Positions 33,206-41,771 of a DNA stretch of 45,296 bases are shown here, one piece after another. The DNA comes from Comamonadaceae bacterium. GTDB lineage: Bacteria; Pseudomonadota; Gammaproteobacteria; Burkholderiales; Burkholderiaceae_C. Below the pieces are notes generated by a model. That model was not told where the DNA came from and did not search any database. It saw only the letters and a list, made by a program, of their open reading frames with translations. The stretch's first letter is position 1, and every line of letters starts with the position of its first letter. The position numbers were made by a program, and so were the translations under genes. The DNA lies in NCBI GenBank assembly GCA_021298995.1, contig JAJTGB010000004.1:1-45296 (forward strand). The letters run 5' to 3'.

Positions 33206-35968
33206 TTAGAACTTGTAAGTGGCGCCCATCAAGTAGATCTTGCCGTACTTGACTGTTTCTACGATGTTGTCTGGCGTGTTGCTGTAACGCTGGAACTTCG
33301 CATTGCTGGCATTGTTCACTTGGAACAAAACGGACAAGCCTTTGGCTGGGCCTTTTTGGAACTCGTAACCTGCTTGCAAGTCAACCACTGTTTCGCCTTT
33401 GATGAAGGTCAACTGGCGGTTGTCTTGGAAGTCGCTGATTTCGCCCAAGAAGTCGGAACGCTGACGACCTGCCACGGCCACTTGGAAGCCACTCTTCTCG
33501 TAGTACAAGCGCAAGTTGGTCACATTTTTAGACAAACCAGGCAATGGAATTTTGTCCTTGCCAATGTCATTCGTGCTGAATGCGCTGGTAGGCAAGCTCA
33601 CATTGCTAGACGTGCTAGACACGTTGGCCATCACACCGAAACCATCCAAAGTGGGCGTCAACATGGAGAATGGAACGTTGACAGCCAACTCAACGCCGCT
33701 GATGTCGCCACCTTGACCATTCATCGGACGGGTCAACATGCCCACGGTGGGGTATGTCAGACCAGCAGGTGTGAGGCCTTTGTAGTCAAACGGTGTCGCT
33801 GTTTTGAGGATGTAAGTGTCGAGGTTTTTGTAGAAACCAGCGATGCTGACATAACCCTTTTTGCCGAAGTATTTTTCGTATGAAACGTCAAATGACTTTG
33901 CGCGGAAAGGCTCCAAACCTGGGTTGCCACCGTCGCCGGTGTACATGCCCTTGCTGGTGTCGTAGCTCATGTTCATGCTTGCGCGCATGTCAGACATGTT
34001 GGGGCGAGCCAAAACTTTGGCAACACCCACACGCAACACTTGATCGTTGCCTACATCAAAATTCAGGTTCAAGCTGGGGTTGAAGTCAGTGTAAGTCTTG
34101 CCGTTGGCAATCGTGGCTGTTGGGCAAGTTGCAACAGAATTGCAATTTGGAACGTTGATGTTGAAGCCAGTAGAGCTCTGATCGGTGTTCACCAATTGAG
34201 CGCCCACATTGCCGCGATAGGGCATGCCCATGAAATTGCCGTCTAAGTCACCTTTGACATAAGAAGTGGTGACTTTTTCATTCACAGACCAGTCTTTGTT
34301 CAAGATGGCGCTGTTGACTGTTCTGGCAACGTCATAGATGGTGCCCAAAGAGCCACGGGGGTCCCATGAAACAACTTTAATGCCTGACGTGCCAGCCACA
34401 TTGATCGCTGTACCAGGTACATCTACCCCTGCAAATGGGTCGGTGCCTTTAAGGAACAGGGTACCTTCAAGCGTCGTACGTACTTTTTTGCGCTCAGAAA
34501 AGTTTGCGCCAATTTCAACCGAAGAAATGGGACCGTAGTCAACACTTCTGCGTCCTGAGAATCTGACGTTATCTACTTGATCGGTCACAGTTGGGATGGC
34601 TGTGTAACCAGCTTGCGGGAAGCTTGGACCACCGCCCCAGCCGTTGACGTCTGTTAACTTCATCAAACTTCTGTCAGCATAGTTCAGACCAGGTGTGAGA
34701 ACTGTACTGGCCAAGTTGGTGCCGTTGTAGCCAGTCCATGACAATGTGTCTGTTCTGCCTGTGGTGTTGCCATTGCCAGGCAAGCCAGCAGTGGTCTCAT
34801 AGCGAGAGCTTTGGCGGAAGACTTTTGACTGTGCAACGTCTGCAGCTGCACGCCATTCGCCAAGCTTCATTTTGGTATTCCAACCAAAAGAATCCAGCGA
34901 GTCTTCGCCTGCTTCCATATGGTTGCGAATGACGCCCTTGAACTTATCAATCGTACCGCTGGTTGCAAAGCCGTCTGAGTTGATCACAGCATTTGTCAAA
35001 GTGCCAGCGGGGTCATATTTACCTTGGTCACCGGTTGCGCCTTCAATACCCGTTTTCTTAAGACCAAACTTTCCCTTGGAGGAGAAGACATCCAAGACTG
35101 TTTCAAAGTCTTTGTTGGGTTTGTACTGAATAACAGCCATCAAACCTTCGCGATCTGATGTGCTTTGTTCAGTGTCTGCGCCAAAGCCGCCAAAAATCTT
35201 GACGTTCCTACCTTGGTAAGGAACATCGATATTCCATCCACCCCAAGTGTTGAACTTGAGTTGCTCTGCACCCGCATCTTTCAACTTGGTGAAGCCCAAA
35301 GCGATACCCAAAGTGCGGTCTGCAAATTGGTCTACGTAGGAGAATGATTGGCGATCGCCTTTGCCTTCGCCTGCGCCAGAGTCAATGCCTGAACGCTGTG
35401 AACGAACGTTGACAGAGAGTGTGCGCTTGTTAAAGTCCAATGGGCGCACTGTGCGCAGATCTATGGTTGAGGCCAGACCTTGGCCAACCAATGAAGCCTC
35501 TGGCGTCTTGTGAATCACGATGGAGCCGAGCAATTCTGCGGGGAATTGGTCAAACTCAACGCCACGGCTGTCACCTGTAGAGGCTTGCTCGCGACCGTTC
35601 AACAAAGCGCCGTTGAAGTCGGGCGACATGCCGCGAACGCTCACAGATTGCGCACGACCGGTTGACTTGTTACGTTGTGCCGTGACACCAGGCAAACGCG
35701 CTACAGATTCAGCCACTGTGGTATCGGGCAACTTACCGATGTCTTCGGCATTCAGTGCCTCAACTATGCCATCGGCATTGCGTTTGGTTGCAATGGCGCT
35801 TTCAATGGAGGCCCTGATACCGGTCACGACCACTTCGGTACTGGCTTGCTGAGCATGCGCAGCACCAGCAACGCTGATCAACAAGACTGCGCAGCCAGCC
35901 GCTACGGGGCTCACTGCGAATCCGCTTTGTCTCTCCACCTTGCGAGATTTTTGGTTTGTTTGTGTCAT
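33206..35968 (-). CDS. TonB-dependent outer-membrane receptor, probably for maltodextrins (TonB-Xanth-Caul type)
   Basis: 920 residues. Signal peptide 1-39 (ends GAAHA), TonB-box region STEVVVTGIR at 43-52, plug domain at about 60-175 (NAEDIGKLPDTTVAESVARLPGV, VSVRGMSPDFNGALLNG), then a 22-stranded-type barrel ending in the C-terminal aromatic YLMGATYKF. The N-terminal patterns are those of the large Xanthomonas/Caulobacter receptor family (TIGR01782 type), which includes the Caulobacter maltodextrin receptor MalA. Energy would come from the TonB-ExbBD proteins at 7120-9175. It is divergent from the repeat protein at 36266, and the shared 297-base region carries LacI-type and HexR-like operators. 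AAGG nine bases upstream supports the ATG. Ligand assignment rests on the surrounding starch genes. Confidence 0.9.
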   Translation of the reverse strand: MTQTNQKSRKVERQSGFAVSPVAAGCAVLLISVAGAAHAQQASTEVVVTGIRASIESAIATKRNADGIVEALNAEDIGKLPDTTVAESVARLPGVTAQRNKSTGRAQSVSVRGMSPDFNGALLNGREQASTGDSRGVEFDQFPAELLGSIVIHKTPEASLVGQGLASTIDLRTVRPLDFNKRTLSVNVRSQRSGIDSGAGEGKGDRQSFSYVDQFADRTLGIALGFTKLKDAGAEQLKFNTWGGWNIDVPYQGRNVKIFGGFGADTEQSTSDREGLMAVIQYKPNKDFETVLDVFSSKGKFGLKKTGIEGATGDQGKYDPAGTLTNAVINSDGFATSGTIDKFKGVIRNHMEAGEDSLDSFGWNTKMKLGEWRAAADVAQSKVFRQSSRYETTAGLPGNGNTTGRTDTLSWTGYNGTNLASTVLTPGLNYADRSLMKLTDVNGWGGGPSFPQAGYTAIPTVTDQVDNVRFSGRRSVDYGPISSVEIGANFSERKKVRTTLEGTLFLKGTDPFAGVDVPGTAINVAGTSGIKVVSWDPRGSLGTIYDVARTVNSAILNKDWSVNEKVTTSYVKGDLDGNFMGMPYRGNVGAQLVNTDQSSTGFNINVPNCNSVATCPTATIANGKTYTDFNPSLNLNFDVGNDQVLRVGVAKVLARPNMSDMRASMNMSYDTSKGMYTGDGGNPGLEPFRAKSFDVSYEKYFGKKGYVSIAGFYKNLDTYILKTATPFDYKGLTPAGLTYPTVGMLTRPMNGQGGDISGVELAVNVPFSMLTPTLDGFGVMANVSSTSSNVSLPTSAFSTNDIGKDKIPLPGLSKNVTNLRLYYEKSGFQVAVAGRQRSDFLGEISDFQDNRQLTFIKGETVVDLQAGYEFQKGPAKGLSVLFQVNNASNAKFQRYSNTPDNIVETVKYGKIYLMGATYKF

Positions 35969-36023
35969 TCTTTTGACCTTAAATTGAGAAAATAAATGAG
36001 GTGTGCTACCCTTGAGAACTTCA

Positions 36024-36037
36024 TGTAAACGATTGCA
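36024..36037. promoter_or_regulatory. LacI-type operator upstream of the TonB receptor
   Basis: TGTAAACGATTGCA fits TGNAANCGNTTNCA fully, with a central CG, the form recognised by many LacI-family sugar regulators. It lies 56 bases before the receptor start; a related site is at 25680-25693. Confidence 0.6.
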
Positions 36038-36048
36038 CAGAGCTATTG

Positions 36049-36063
36049 TGTAGTAAAACTAGA
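36049..36063. promoter_or_regulatory. HexR/RpiR-like operator upstream of the TonB receptor (site F)
   Basis: TGTAGTAAAACTAGA differs from TGTAR-N5-YTACA at one core base. It is 11 bases beyond the LacI-type operator on the receptor side of the divergent promoter. Confidence 0.45.
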
Positions 36064-36193
36064 TATCTATTCACTTCGGAAATACCCTATGTGTTGCAGA
36101 AAATAAACCGTTTAAAAGTGAATTCTTTTTAATTAATTATTGACCAGTTGAAGTTTTGAAATCTCGATCAAATAGACGAAAATCTTTCTCGTC
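36064..36193. other. AT-rich divergent promoter spacer with inverted repeats
   Basis: Non-coding part of the receptor/repeat-protein gap. It holds an 11-base palindrome TAAACCGTTTA (36104-36114) and a hairpin of AGACGA (36174-36179) with TCGTCT (36189-36194). No convincing -35/-10 pair was identified on either strand. Confidence 0.4.
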
Positions 36194-36208
36194 TGTACCA
36201 AAATTACA
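36194..36208. promoter_or_regulatory. HexR/RpiR-like operator upstream of the periplasmic repeat protein (site G)
   Basis: TGTACCAAAATTACA, 12 of 15 to the HexR consensus, 58 bases before the start at 36266, so the plus-strand gene of this divergent pair is probably under the same control. Confidence 0.5.
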
Positions 36209-36265
36209 GCAAAACAGTTCTTTGGGTTCTTTATAGTTCTCTTCCAGCGTTTTTCAGCTTAAACC

Positions 36266-37528
36266 ATGCCCACTCGTTTTCTATTTTTCCCAATTTCATC
36301 CCAAGGTTCAATCTCTCAAAAGATGTTGCCTTTAGTTTGTCTCAGTGCCTTGCTGGTTTTTGGGCTTACTTTTGGAGCCAGTGCCCAGGTGGTTGAGCGT
36401 ACCGAGGTTGCCAAATCATTACAGGCTGCCCAAGAAGCGCTCAAAGCTGGTGAATTTGAAAGCGCCATCGCGATGGCTCAGCAAGGCTTGTCCACACCCG
36501 GTATCACGGCGATTGAAAAACCCTTCATTCAACGAACGCTGGCCATTGCAGCTATGCAAGCCAAACAATTTCCTTTGGCTGTGAGCACCCTTGAGGCCCT
36601 GCTTCAAGAGTTACCCGAGGATGCACCTCCGGCCCATAAGCTGACCCTCATTGAATCTTTGTTAAGTGCCAGCCAACAAGCAAAAGATTTAGCAAGGGTG
36701 GTCAGTTGGGGCCGCACATATTTAAAGTTAGAAGGCAGCAACCCATCAGTGTGGCCTGTGGTCGTTCAAACACTGTCGGTCTTGAATAGACATGAAGAAG
36801 TGGTTCAAGAAGTCAAAGAAAAAATCCGTTTGGATGAAGCGGCCAAGCTCAAGACGCCAGAAAGTGACTACCGCCTCATGGCTTTCAGTCAGCGCCAATT
36901 GAAAGACGACGAGGCATACAACAATACGCTCAAAACCTTGCTCCAAAAGTATCCAAGTAAGGCCTATTGGTCAGAAATCATTGCGCGCGTGGCGAGAAAA
37001 GCCAACTTCAATGCGCGCTTCGATTTAGACCTGTACCGTTTGCTTGAAATAACAGGCAACATGGAAGACACGGTTGAATATGTCGTCATGGCCAACTTGG
37101 CACTCAATGCGGGTTTGCCTGCAGAAGCCGCCCGCATCGTAGAGCTTGCCTATGCAGCTGGCAACATGGGTAAAGGCAGCGATGCTGCCAATCATCAAAA
37201 GTTGCGTCTCCAAGTTCAACAGCGTCTGAACGAAGATGAAAAAGCTTTACCCGCCATAGAAAAGTCAGCCAAAGACGCCAACACATTGGCCAGTTTGGCC
37301 GATGTGTATGCCTCTAAACAAAAATGGAATCAATCGAATGATTTCTACAACAAAGCATTGGCCATGGGCGGCTTAAGGCGTGAGGCAGAAACAAGATTGC
37401 ACGCGGGTCTCGTGTTGTCCAAAATGGGTCAAAAATTGGAGGCTGTCAAAATGTGGGACAGTGTTCAAGGCGATGCCACCGCAGTCGAATTGGCTCAGTT
37501 GTGGAAAATTTGGCAGGCGAACAATTGA
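36266..37528 (+). CDS. Periplasmic alpha-helical repeat (TPR-like) protein of unknown function
   Basis: 420 residues. The N-terminus has a hydrophobic signal (MLPLVCLSALLVFGLTFGASAQ, cut after SA), which begins at an internal ATG at 36323; 36266 gives an extra 19 residues, and neither start has a strong ribosome-binding site. The mature part is a run of helical hairpins resembling tetratricopeptide repeats, for example LQAAQEALKAGEFESAIAMA and LADVYASKQKWNQSNDFYNKAL. Such solenoids bind proteins rather than catalyse. Being divergent from the TonB receptor and sharing its operators, it may assist the receptor or TonB system; similar genes accompany TonB receptors in related bacteria. It is followed 54 bases later by the LacI-family gene. 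Confidence 0.75.
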   Translation: MPTRFLFFPISSQGSISQKMLPLVCLSALLVFGLTFGASAQVVERTEVAKSLQAAQEALKAGEFESAIAMAQQGLSTPGITAIEKPFIQRTLAIAAMQAKQFPLAVSTLEALLQELPEDAPPAHKLTLIESLLSASQQAKDLARVVSWGRTYLKLEGSNPSVWPVVVQTLSVLNRHEEVVQEVKEKIRLDEAAKLKTPESDYRLMAFSQRQLKDDEAYNNTLKTLLQKYPSKAYWSEIIARVARKANFNARFDLDLYRLLEITGNMEDTVEYVVMANLALNAGLPAEAARIVELAYAAGNMGKGSDAANHQKLRLQVQQRLNEDEKALPAIEKSAKDANTLASLADVYASKQKWNQSNDFYNKALAMGGLRREAETRLHAGLVLSKMGQKLEAVKMWDSVQGDATAVELAQLWKIWQANN

Positions 37529-37582
37529 ATATTCAAAAGTTCTCTGTGGCGCATCTGTGTCAAATCAGGTCTTGAAGCATAC

Positions 37583-38593
37583 ATGCTCGACAAACGCAAA
37601 ATTCAAATGGCCGACATTGCCAAATTGGCAGGCGTATCTACTGCCACTGTTTCCCGCGCCCTCAACGGCAGCGAGGCCATACGTCCCGAAACGCGCGAAC
37701 GCATTCAAGCGTTAGCGCAAGCGCACCAATACACCGTTCACGCTGGCGCCAAAAATTTGCGTAGCGGGGAAAATCGCACCTTGGGCTTGGTCATTCCCTA
37801 CCGTGCCCATTTGCCCATGCAACTGACCGACCCCTTCTTTTTGGCCATGATGGGTCAATTGGCTGATGCCATGACAGCAGCCCAATACGATTTGCTTTTG
37901 TCGCGTGTTGATGCCGATCACTTGGACGAATGTGCTGCCCTTTACGACTCTGGCCGCGTAGCCGGCATGGTCATGGTCGGTCAGTGGGATCACCACGATC
38001 AACTCAATGCCTTGGCGATGCGGCGTGTTCCCTTGGTCGTTTGGGGTGCCATGCTGCCAGATCAGCTGTATTGCAGTGTTGGTAGCGACAATTTCAGCGG
38101 AGGCTTTCAAGCGACTTCCCATTTGATCCACAAAGGCTGTCGTCAAATCGCATTTTTAGGTGACTTTAAATCTGGTGAAGCCAAGTTTCGCTTTGATGGC
38201 TATTGCCAAGCCCTTCAAACAAATTCCTTGGCACTGCGTCCAGAGTTGTACATTCAATCTCCCTATACCCCCTTAGAAGCGCAGCAAGCCATGCATGCGT
38301 TTTGTGACAAAGGCATTCAGATTGATGGTTTGTTTGCAGCCAGTGATTTGATCGCCATCAATGCTATGGGCGTGCTCAACGCGCGGGGCTTGAAAGTGCC
38401 CGACGACATTGCTGTCATTGGTTATGACGACGTCGATGCATCGCGTCACAGCTTCCCACCTCTAAGCACAATACGGCAACCTTTGGATATTGCAGCAAAA
38501 GCTCTTTTAGAGTCACTTCAAGAAGTGATGCGGGGTGGCCAACCTGCCTCGCGCCAGTTGGGCAGCGAGTTGGTGGTCCGGGAATCAGCTTAG
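37583..38593 (+). CDS. LacI-family transcriptional regulator
   Basis: 336 residues. Helix-turn-helix at about 9-30 (MADIAKLAGVSTATVSRALNG), hinge region AKNLRSG near 56-62, then a periplasmic-binding-like effector domain (TLGLVIPYRAHLPMQLTDPFF ... GYDDVDASRHSFPPLSTIRQP) that also forms the dimer. It is the only LacI-type protein in the window and sits next to the locus, so it is the natural candidate to bind the sites at 25680 and 36024; the inducer is probably maltose or a maltodextrin. It likely forms an operon with the repeat protein. Its stop codon overlaps the opposite-strand rep stop (shared TTAG). A shorter start at the Met of MADIAK is possible. Confidence 0.9.
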   Translation: MLDKRKIQMADIAKLAGVSTATVSRALNGSEAIRPETRERIQALAQAHQYTVHAGAKNLRSGENRTLGLVIPYRAHLPMQLTDPFFLAMMGQLADAMTAAQYDLLLSRVDADHLDECAALYDSGRVAGMVMVGQWDHHDQLNALAMRRVPLVVWGAMLPDQLYCSVGSDNFSGGFQATSHLIHKGCRQIAFLGDFKSGEAKFRFDGYCQALQTNSLALRPELYIQSPYTPLEAQQAMHAFCDKGIQIDGLFAASDLIAINAMGVLNARGLKVPDDIAVIGYDDVDASRHSFPPLSTIRQPLDIAAKALLESLQEVMRGGQPASRQLGSELVVRESA

Positions 38594-40695
38594 TCTTTTG
38601 GGTTGGCCGCAGAAGCCGCCGCTTTAAGCGCAAATTCTGCACGCAATGCGCGCAACTTCTCACGCGGATCTTCTTTGATGGTGTTTTTGTCGAGCGCCAT
38701 TTCTTGAATAAACCGGCTCGGCAGGGCAGCGATGGTTTCCCGGCCTTTTTTGCGGCGCCGAGTCCAGCTCACAGCCAAAGTTCTTTGTGCGCGTGTAATG
38801 CCCACATACATCAAGCGCCGCTCTTCTTGAAGCCTTGACAGCTGGCCCTCTGCATGCAATGTAGCGTCGACTGACTCTTTGTTGTCCTCGTCCATTTTGA
38901 ATGGCAGCAAACCTTCGTTCACGCCAACGAGCATCACATGTGGCCATTCCAATCCTTTGGCGGCATGCAGCGTCGACAAGGTCACCACATTGGGGTCTTG
39001 TTCGCGTTCATTCAAGGTGGACAACAAAGAAATGGTTTGCGCCACTTCCAGCAAGGATTTGGTTTCAGAGGCCATGCTCACCCCTGCGGCATCGTCGATA
39101 GTCCCGCCGCAACGCCCCGACATCCAATCGACAAATTCCAGCACGTTGGTCCAACGCGCTGCGGCCACTTTCTCGTTGTCTTCACCGTCGTACAAATGTT
39201 TTTCGTAACCAATTTCTTTAAGCCACAGCAACAAAAAAGCTTTGGCATCCTCGGCGCCATGGGTACGTTTGGCGCGGTATTCCAAGTCATTCATGTAGCG
39301 GCCAAACTCATGCAAGCTGCCCACCGCACGGGCTGACAAACGGCTGCCCAAGCTGTTGGAAAACAAAGCCTCAAACAAGCTTAGTTTGTATTGGCTGGCC
39401 AGCGTGCCCAGGCCTGCCAATGTTTGGTGTCCAATACCGCGCTTGGGGCTGGTCACGGCGCGCAAGAAAGCGGGGTCATCGTTGTTGTTGACCCACAAGC
39501 GAAACCAAGCGCACAAGTCTTTGATTTCTGCGCGGTCAAAAAAACTTTGACCGCCCGACACCTTGTAAGGAATTTGCGCACGCCGCAGAGCTTTTTCAAA
39601 CGGCTTGGCCATGTGATTGGCGCGGTACAAAACGGCAAATTCTTTGTAGTCTCGGTATTGAATGCCGCCCGCTGTAGTGGCCGTACCTGCGCGCAAAGAT
39701 TGAATGCGTGCAACCACCCGATCGGCTTCATGCTCTTCGTGATCGGCATCGATCACACGCACCGGTTCGCCCTCTCCCAGTTCAGAGAAAAGCGTTTTGG
39801 GGTAGAGCTTGGGGTTGGGCTCAATCACGTTGTTGGCTGCGCGCAAGATGGCACTGGTGGAGCGATAGTTTTGCTCTAACTTCACCACTTTCAATTGCGG
39901 AAAATCTTGCGGCAGCCGTTTCAAGTTGTCTAAGGTGGCGCCGCGCCAGCCGTAAATCGATTGGTCATCGTCGCCCACAGCGGTGAAGCGCGCGCGCTCG
40001 CCCACCAAGTGTTTTAGTACTTCGTATTGGGTGGCATTGGTGTCTTGGTATTCATCGACCAAGACATGGCCCATGGCGGCTTGCCAGCGTTCGCGCACTT
40101 CAGGAAACTGCCCCAAGAGCTTCAAAGGCAAACCAATCAGGTCGTCAAAATCGACGCTTTGATACGCGCTCAGCCGCTCTTCGTAGCGGCCCATGATGCG
40201 CGCGGCCACCCGCTCGTTTTCATTCTTGGCCGCAAGCTCAGCTTGGGCGCCCGTCAGGCCTGCATTTTTCCAAGCGCTGATGGTCCATTGCCATTGGCGT
40301 GCGGTGTTGGCATCGGTGGTGCCGCCGCAGTCTTTCAAAATGCTCACCACATCGTCGGCATCCAAAATACTGAACTGCGGCTTCAAGCCCAGCACATGGC
40401 CATCTTGTCGCATGATGCGCACACCCAAGGCATGAAAGGTGCAAATCATGACCTCTTGCGCGCCTTTGCCAATGAGCTTGCGCGCACGTTCGCGCATTTC
40501 ACTGGCGGCTTTGTTGGTGAATGTGATGGCCGCAATGCGCTGCGGCGCTAGCCCTAGTTCTATGAGCCGTGCAATTTTTTGTGTGATCACGCGCGTCTTG
40601 CCCGAGCCCGCGCCCGCCAACACAAGGCAAGGGCCTTTGACGTAATTGACGGCTTCTAATTGAGCCGGATTCAAACCAGTGGTGGGGGTCGACAT
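38590..40695 (-). CDS. rep: ATP-dependent DNA helicase Rep (UvrD/Rep family)
   Basis: 701 residues from ATG 40695 (MSTPTTGLNPAQLEAVNYV), superfamily 1A 3'-5' helicase. Motif I AGAGSGKTRVIT, motif Ia TFTNKAASEMRERA, motif II VDEYQDTNATQYE, motif III GDDDQSIYGWRGA, motif VI LMYVGITRAQRTL. The opening LNPAQLEAVNYVKGPCLVLAGAGSGKT follows E. coli Rep more closely than UvrD. It clears proteins ahead of replication forks. The frame extends to a TTG at 40779 but family alignment favours 40695. It is a housekeeping gene, convergent with the LacI gene and divergent from the AEC transporter, marking the end of the starch locus. Confidence 0.94.
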   Translation of the reverse strand: MSTPTTGLNPAQLEAVNYVKGPCLVLAGAGSGKTRVITQKIARLIELGLAPQRIAAITFTNKAASEMRERARKLIGKGAQEVMICTFHALGVRIMRQDGHVLGLKPQFSILDADDVVSILKDCGGTTDANTARQWQWTISAWKNAGLTGAQAELAAKNENERVAARIMGRYEERLSAYQSVDFDDLIGLPLKLLGQFPEVRERWQAAMGHVLVDEYQDTNATQYEVLKHLVGERARFTAVGDDDQSIYGWRGATLDNLKRLPQDFPQLKVVKLEQNYRSTSAILRAANNVIEPNPKLYPKTLFSELGEGEPVRVIDADHEEHEADRVVARIQSLRAGTATTAGGIQYRDYKEFAVLYRANHMAKPFEKALRRAQIPYKVSGGQSFFDRAEIKDLCAWFRLWVNNNDDPAFLRAVTSPKRGIGHQTLAGLGTLASQYKLSLFEALFSNSLGSRLSARAVGSLHEFGRYMNDLEYRAKRTHGAEDAKAFLLLWLKEIGYEKHLYDGEDNEKVAAARWTNVLEFVDWMSGRCGGTIDDAAGVSMASETKSLLEVAQTISLLSTLNEREQDPNVVTLSTLHAAKGLEWPHVMLVGVNEGLLPFKMDEDNKESVDATLHAEGQLSRLQEERRLMYVGITRAQRTLAVSWTRRRKKGRETIAALPSRFIQEMALDKNTIKEDPREKLRALRAEFALKAAASAANPKD

Positions 40696-40800
40696 GCGTA
40701 AAAATGGAGAAGGCCAAATCAAATGCCCAAATGCGCATTCGGCCAACCGATCGATCATAGCGGGCAATTGAGGCGCCAATTACAAGGCACAATGTGAACC

Positions 40801-41766
40801 ATGCTTGATGTTTTGCGCGTCACCTTTCCCTTCTTTGCATTGGTCCTTTGCGGCTACTGGGCGGCGCGCCGACAAATGTTGCCCTTTGAGGCCATTCCAG
40901 GGCTCAACGGCTTTGTGCTGTTCTTTGCCTTGCCTTGCATGCTGTTTCGTTTTGGTGCCAACACACCCATTGCGCAGCTGCTCGATGCCGGCGCTTTCTT
41001 CATGTACTTGTTTTGCGCCTTGGTCATGGTGGCCTTCGTGGTGGCCATCTCATTGAACAAGCGATTTGGTTGGAACGATGCCGCATTTGGTGCTTTGGTG
41101 GGCGCATTTCCCAACACCGGTTTCATGGGCGTGCCTTTGCTGGTGGCCTTGCTGGGCTCTGCCGCTGCGGGGCCTGCCATTGTCACCATCGTCATCGACA
41201 TGGTCATCACCACCTCCTTGTGCATTGCCCTGTCGCGTTTAGATGGCGCAGGCCAACAAGGCGTGAGTCAAGCGGCTAAAAACGCATTGCTGGGCGTGGT
41301 CAAAAATCCGATGCCTTGGGCCATTTTGTTGGGTACTGTGTTTTCTGCATTTCAAATTGACTTGCCTGGCCCGGTCGACAAAACCGTGGCCTTGCTGGGC
41401 GATGCTGCGTCGCCAGTGGCGCTGTTCACCATTGGTGCGGTGTTGGCACGCTCACAAAAAATTGCGCACCATGCGCAGCACGGACCCCTAACTTGGCAAG
41501 ACTATGTGCCTGTGGCACTGATCAAATTGTTATTGCACCCGGTCTTGGTGTTGGTTGTGGGCTTGGCCGCCATTTCAATGGGTGTGCCCATCGATGCGTT
41601 TGCGCTCAAAGTCATGGTGTTGGTGGCTGCCTTGCCCAGTGCCAGCAATGTGGCCATGCTGTCTGAGCGCTTTGGTGCCGACAATGGCCGCATTGCCCGA
41701 ATTATTTTGGTCTCAACGGCTGCCGCATTTCTCACCTTCTCGGGTGCGGTGGCCTTGCTCCAATAA
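40801..41766 (+). CDS. AEC family (auxin efflux carrier-like) transporter
   Basis: 321-residue inner-membrane protein of PF03547 with about ten helices. It begins MLDVLRVTFPFFALVLCGYWAARRQMLPFEAIPGLNGFVLFFALPCMLF, the typical family start, and has FGALVGAFPNTGFMGVPLLVALLG, the conserved crossing region. Bacterial members move organic acids such as malonate or malate. No neighbouring gene suggests the substrate. It lies 105 bases from the divergent rep start, and its stop is five bases from the convergent priA stop. Confidence 0.88.
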   Translation: MLDVLRVTFPFFALVLCGYWAARRQMLPFEAIPGLNGFVLFFALPCMLFRFGANTPIAQLLDAGAFFMYLFCALVMVAFVVAISLNKRFGWNDAAFGALVGAFPNTGFMGVPLLVALLGSAAAGPAIVTIVIDMVITTSLCIALSRLDGAGQQGVSQAAKNALLGVVKNPMPWAILLGTVFSAFQIDLPGPVDKTVALLGDAASPVALFTIGAVLARSQKIAHHAQHGPLTWQDYVPVALIKLLLHPVLVLVVGLAAISMGVPIDAFALKVMVLVAALPSASNVAMLSERFGADNGRIARIILVSTAAAFLTFSGAVALLQ

Positions 41767-41771
41767 AGACT

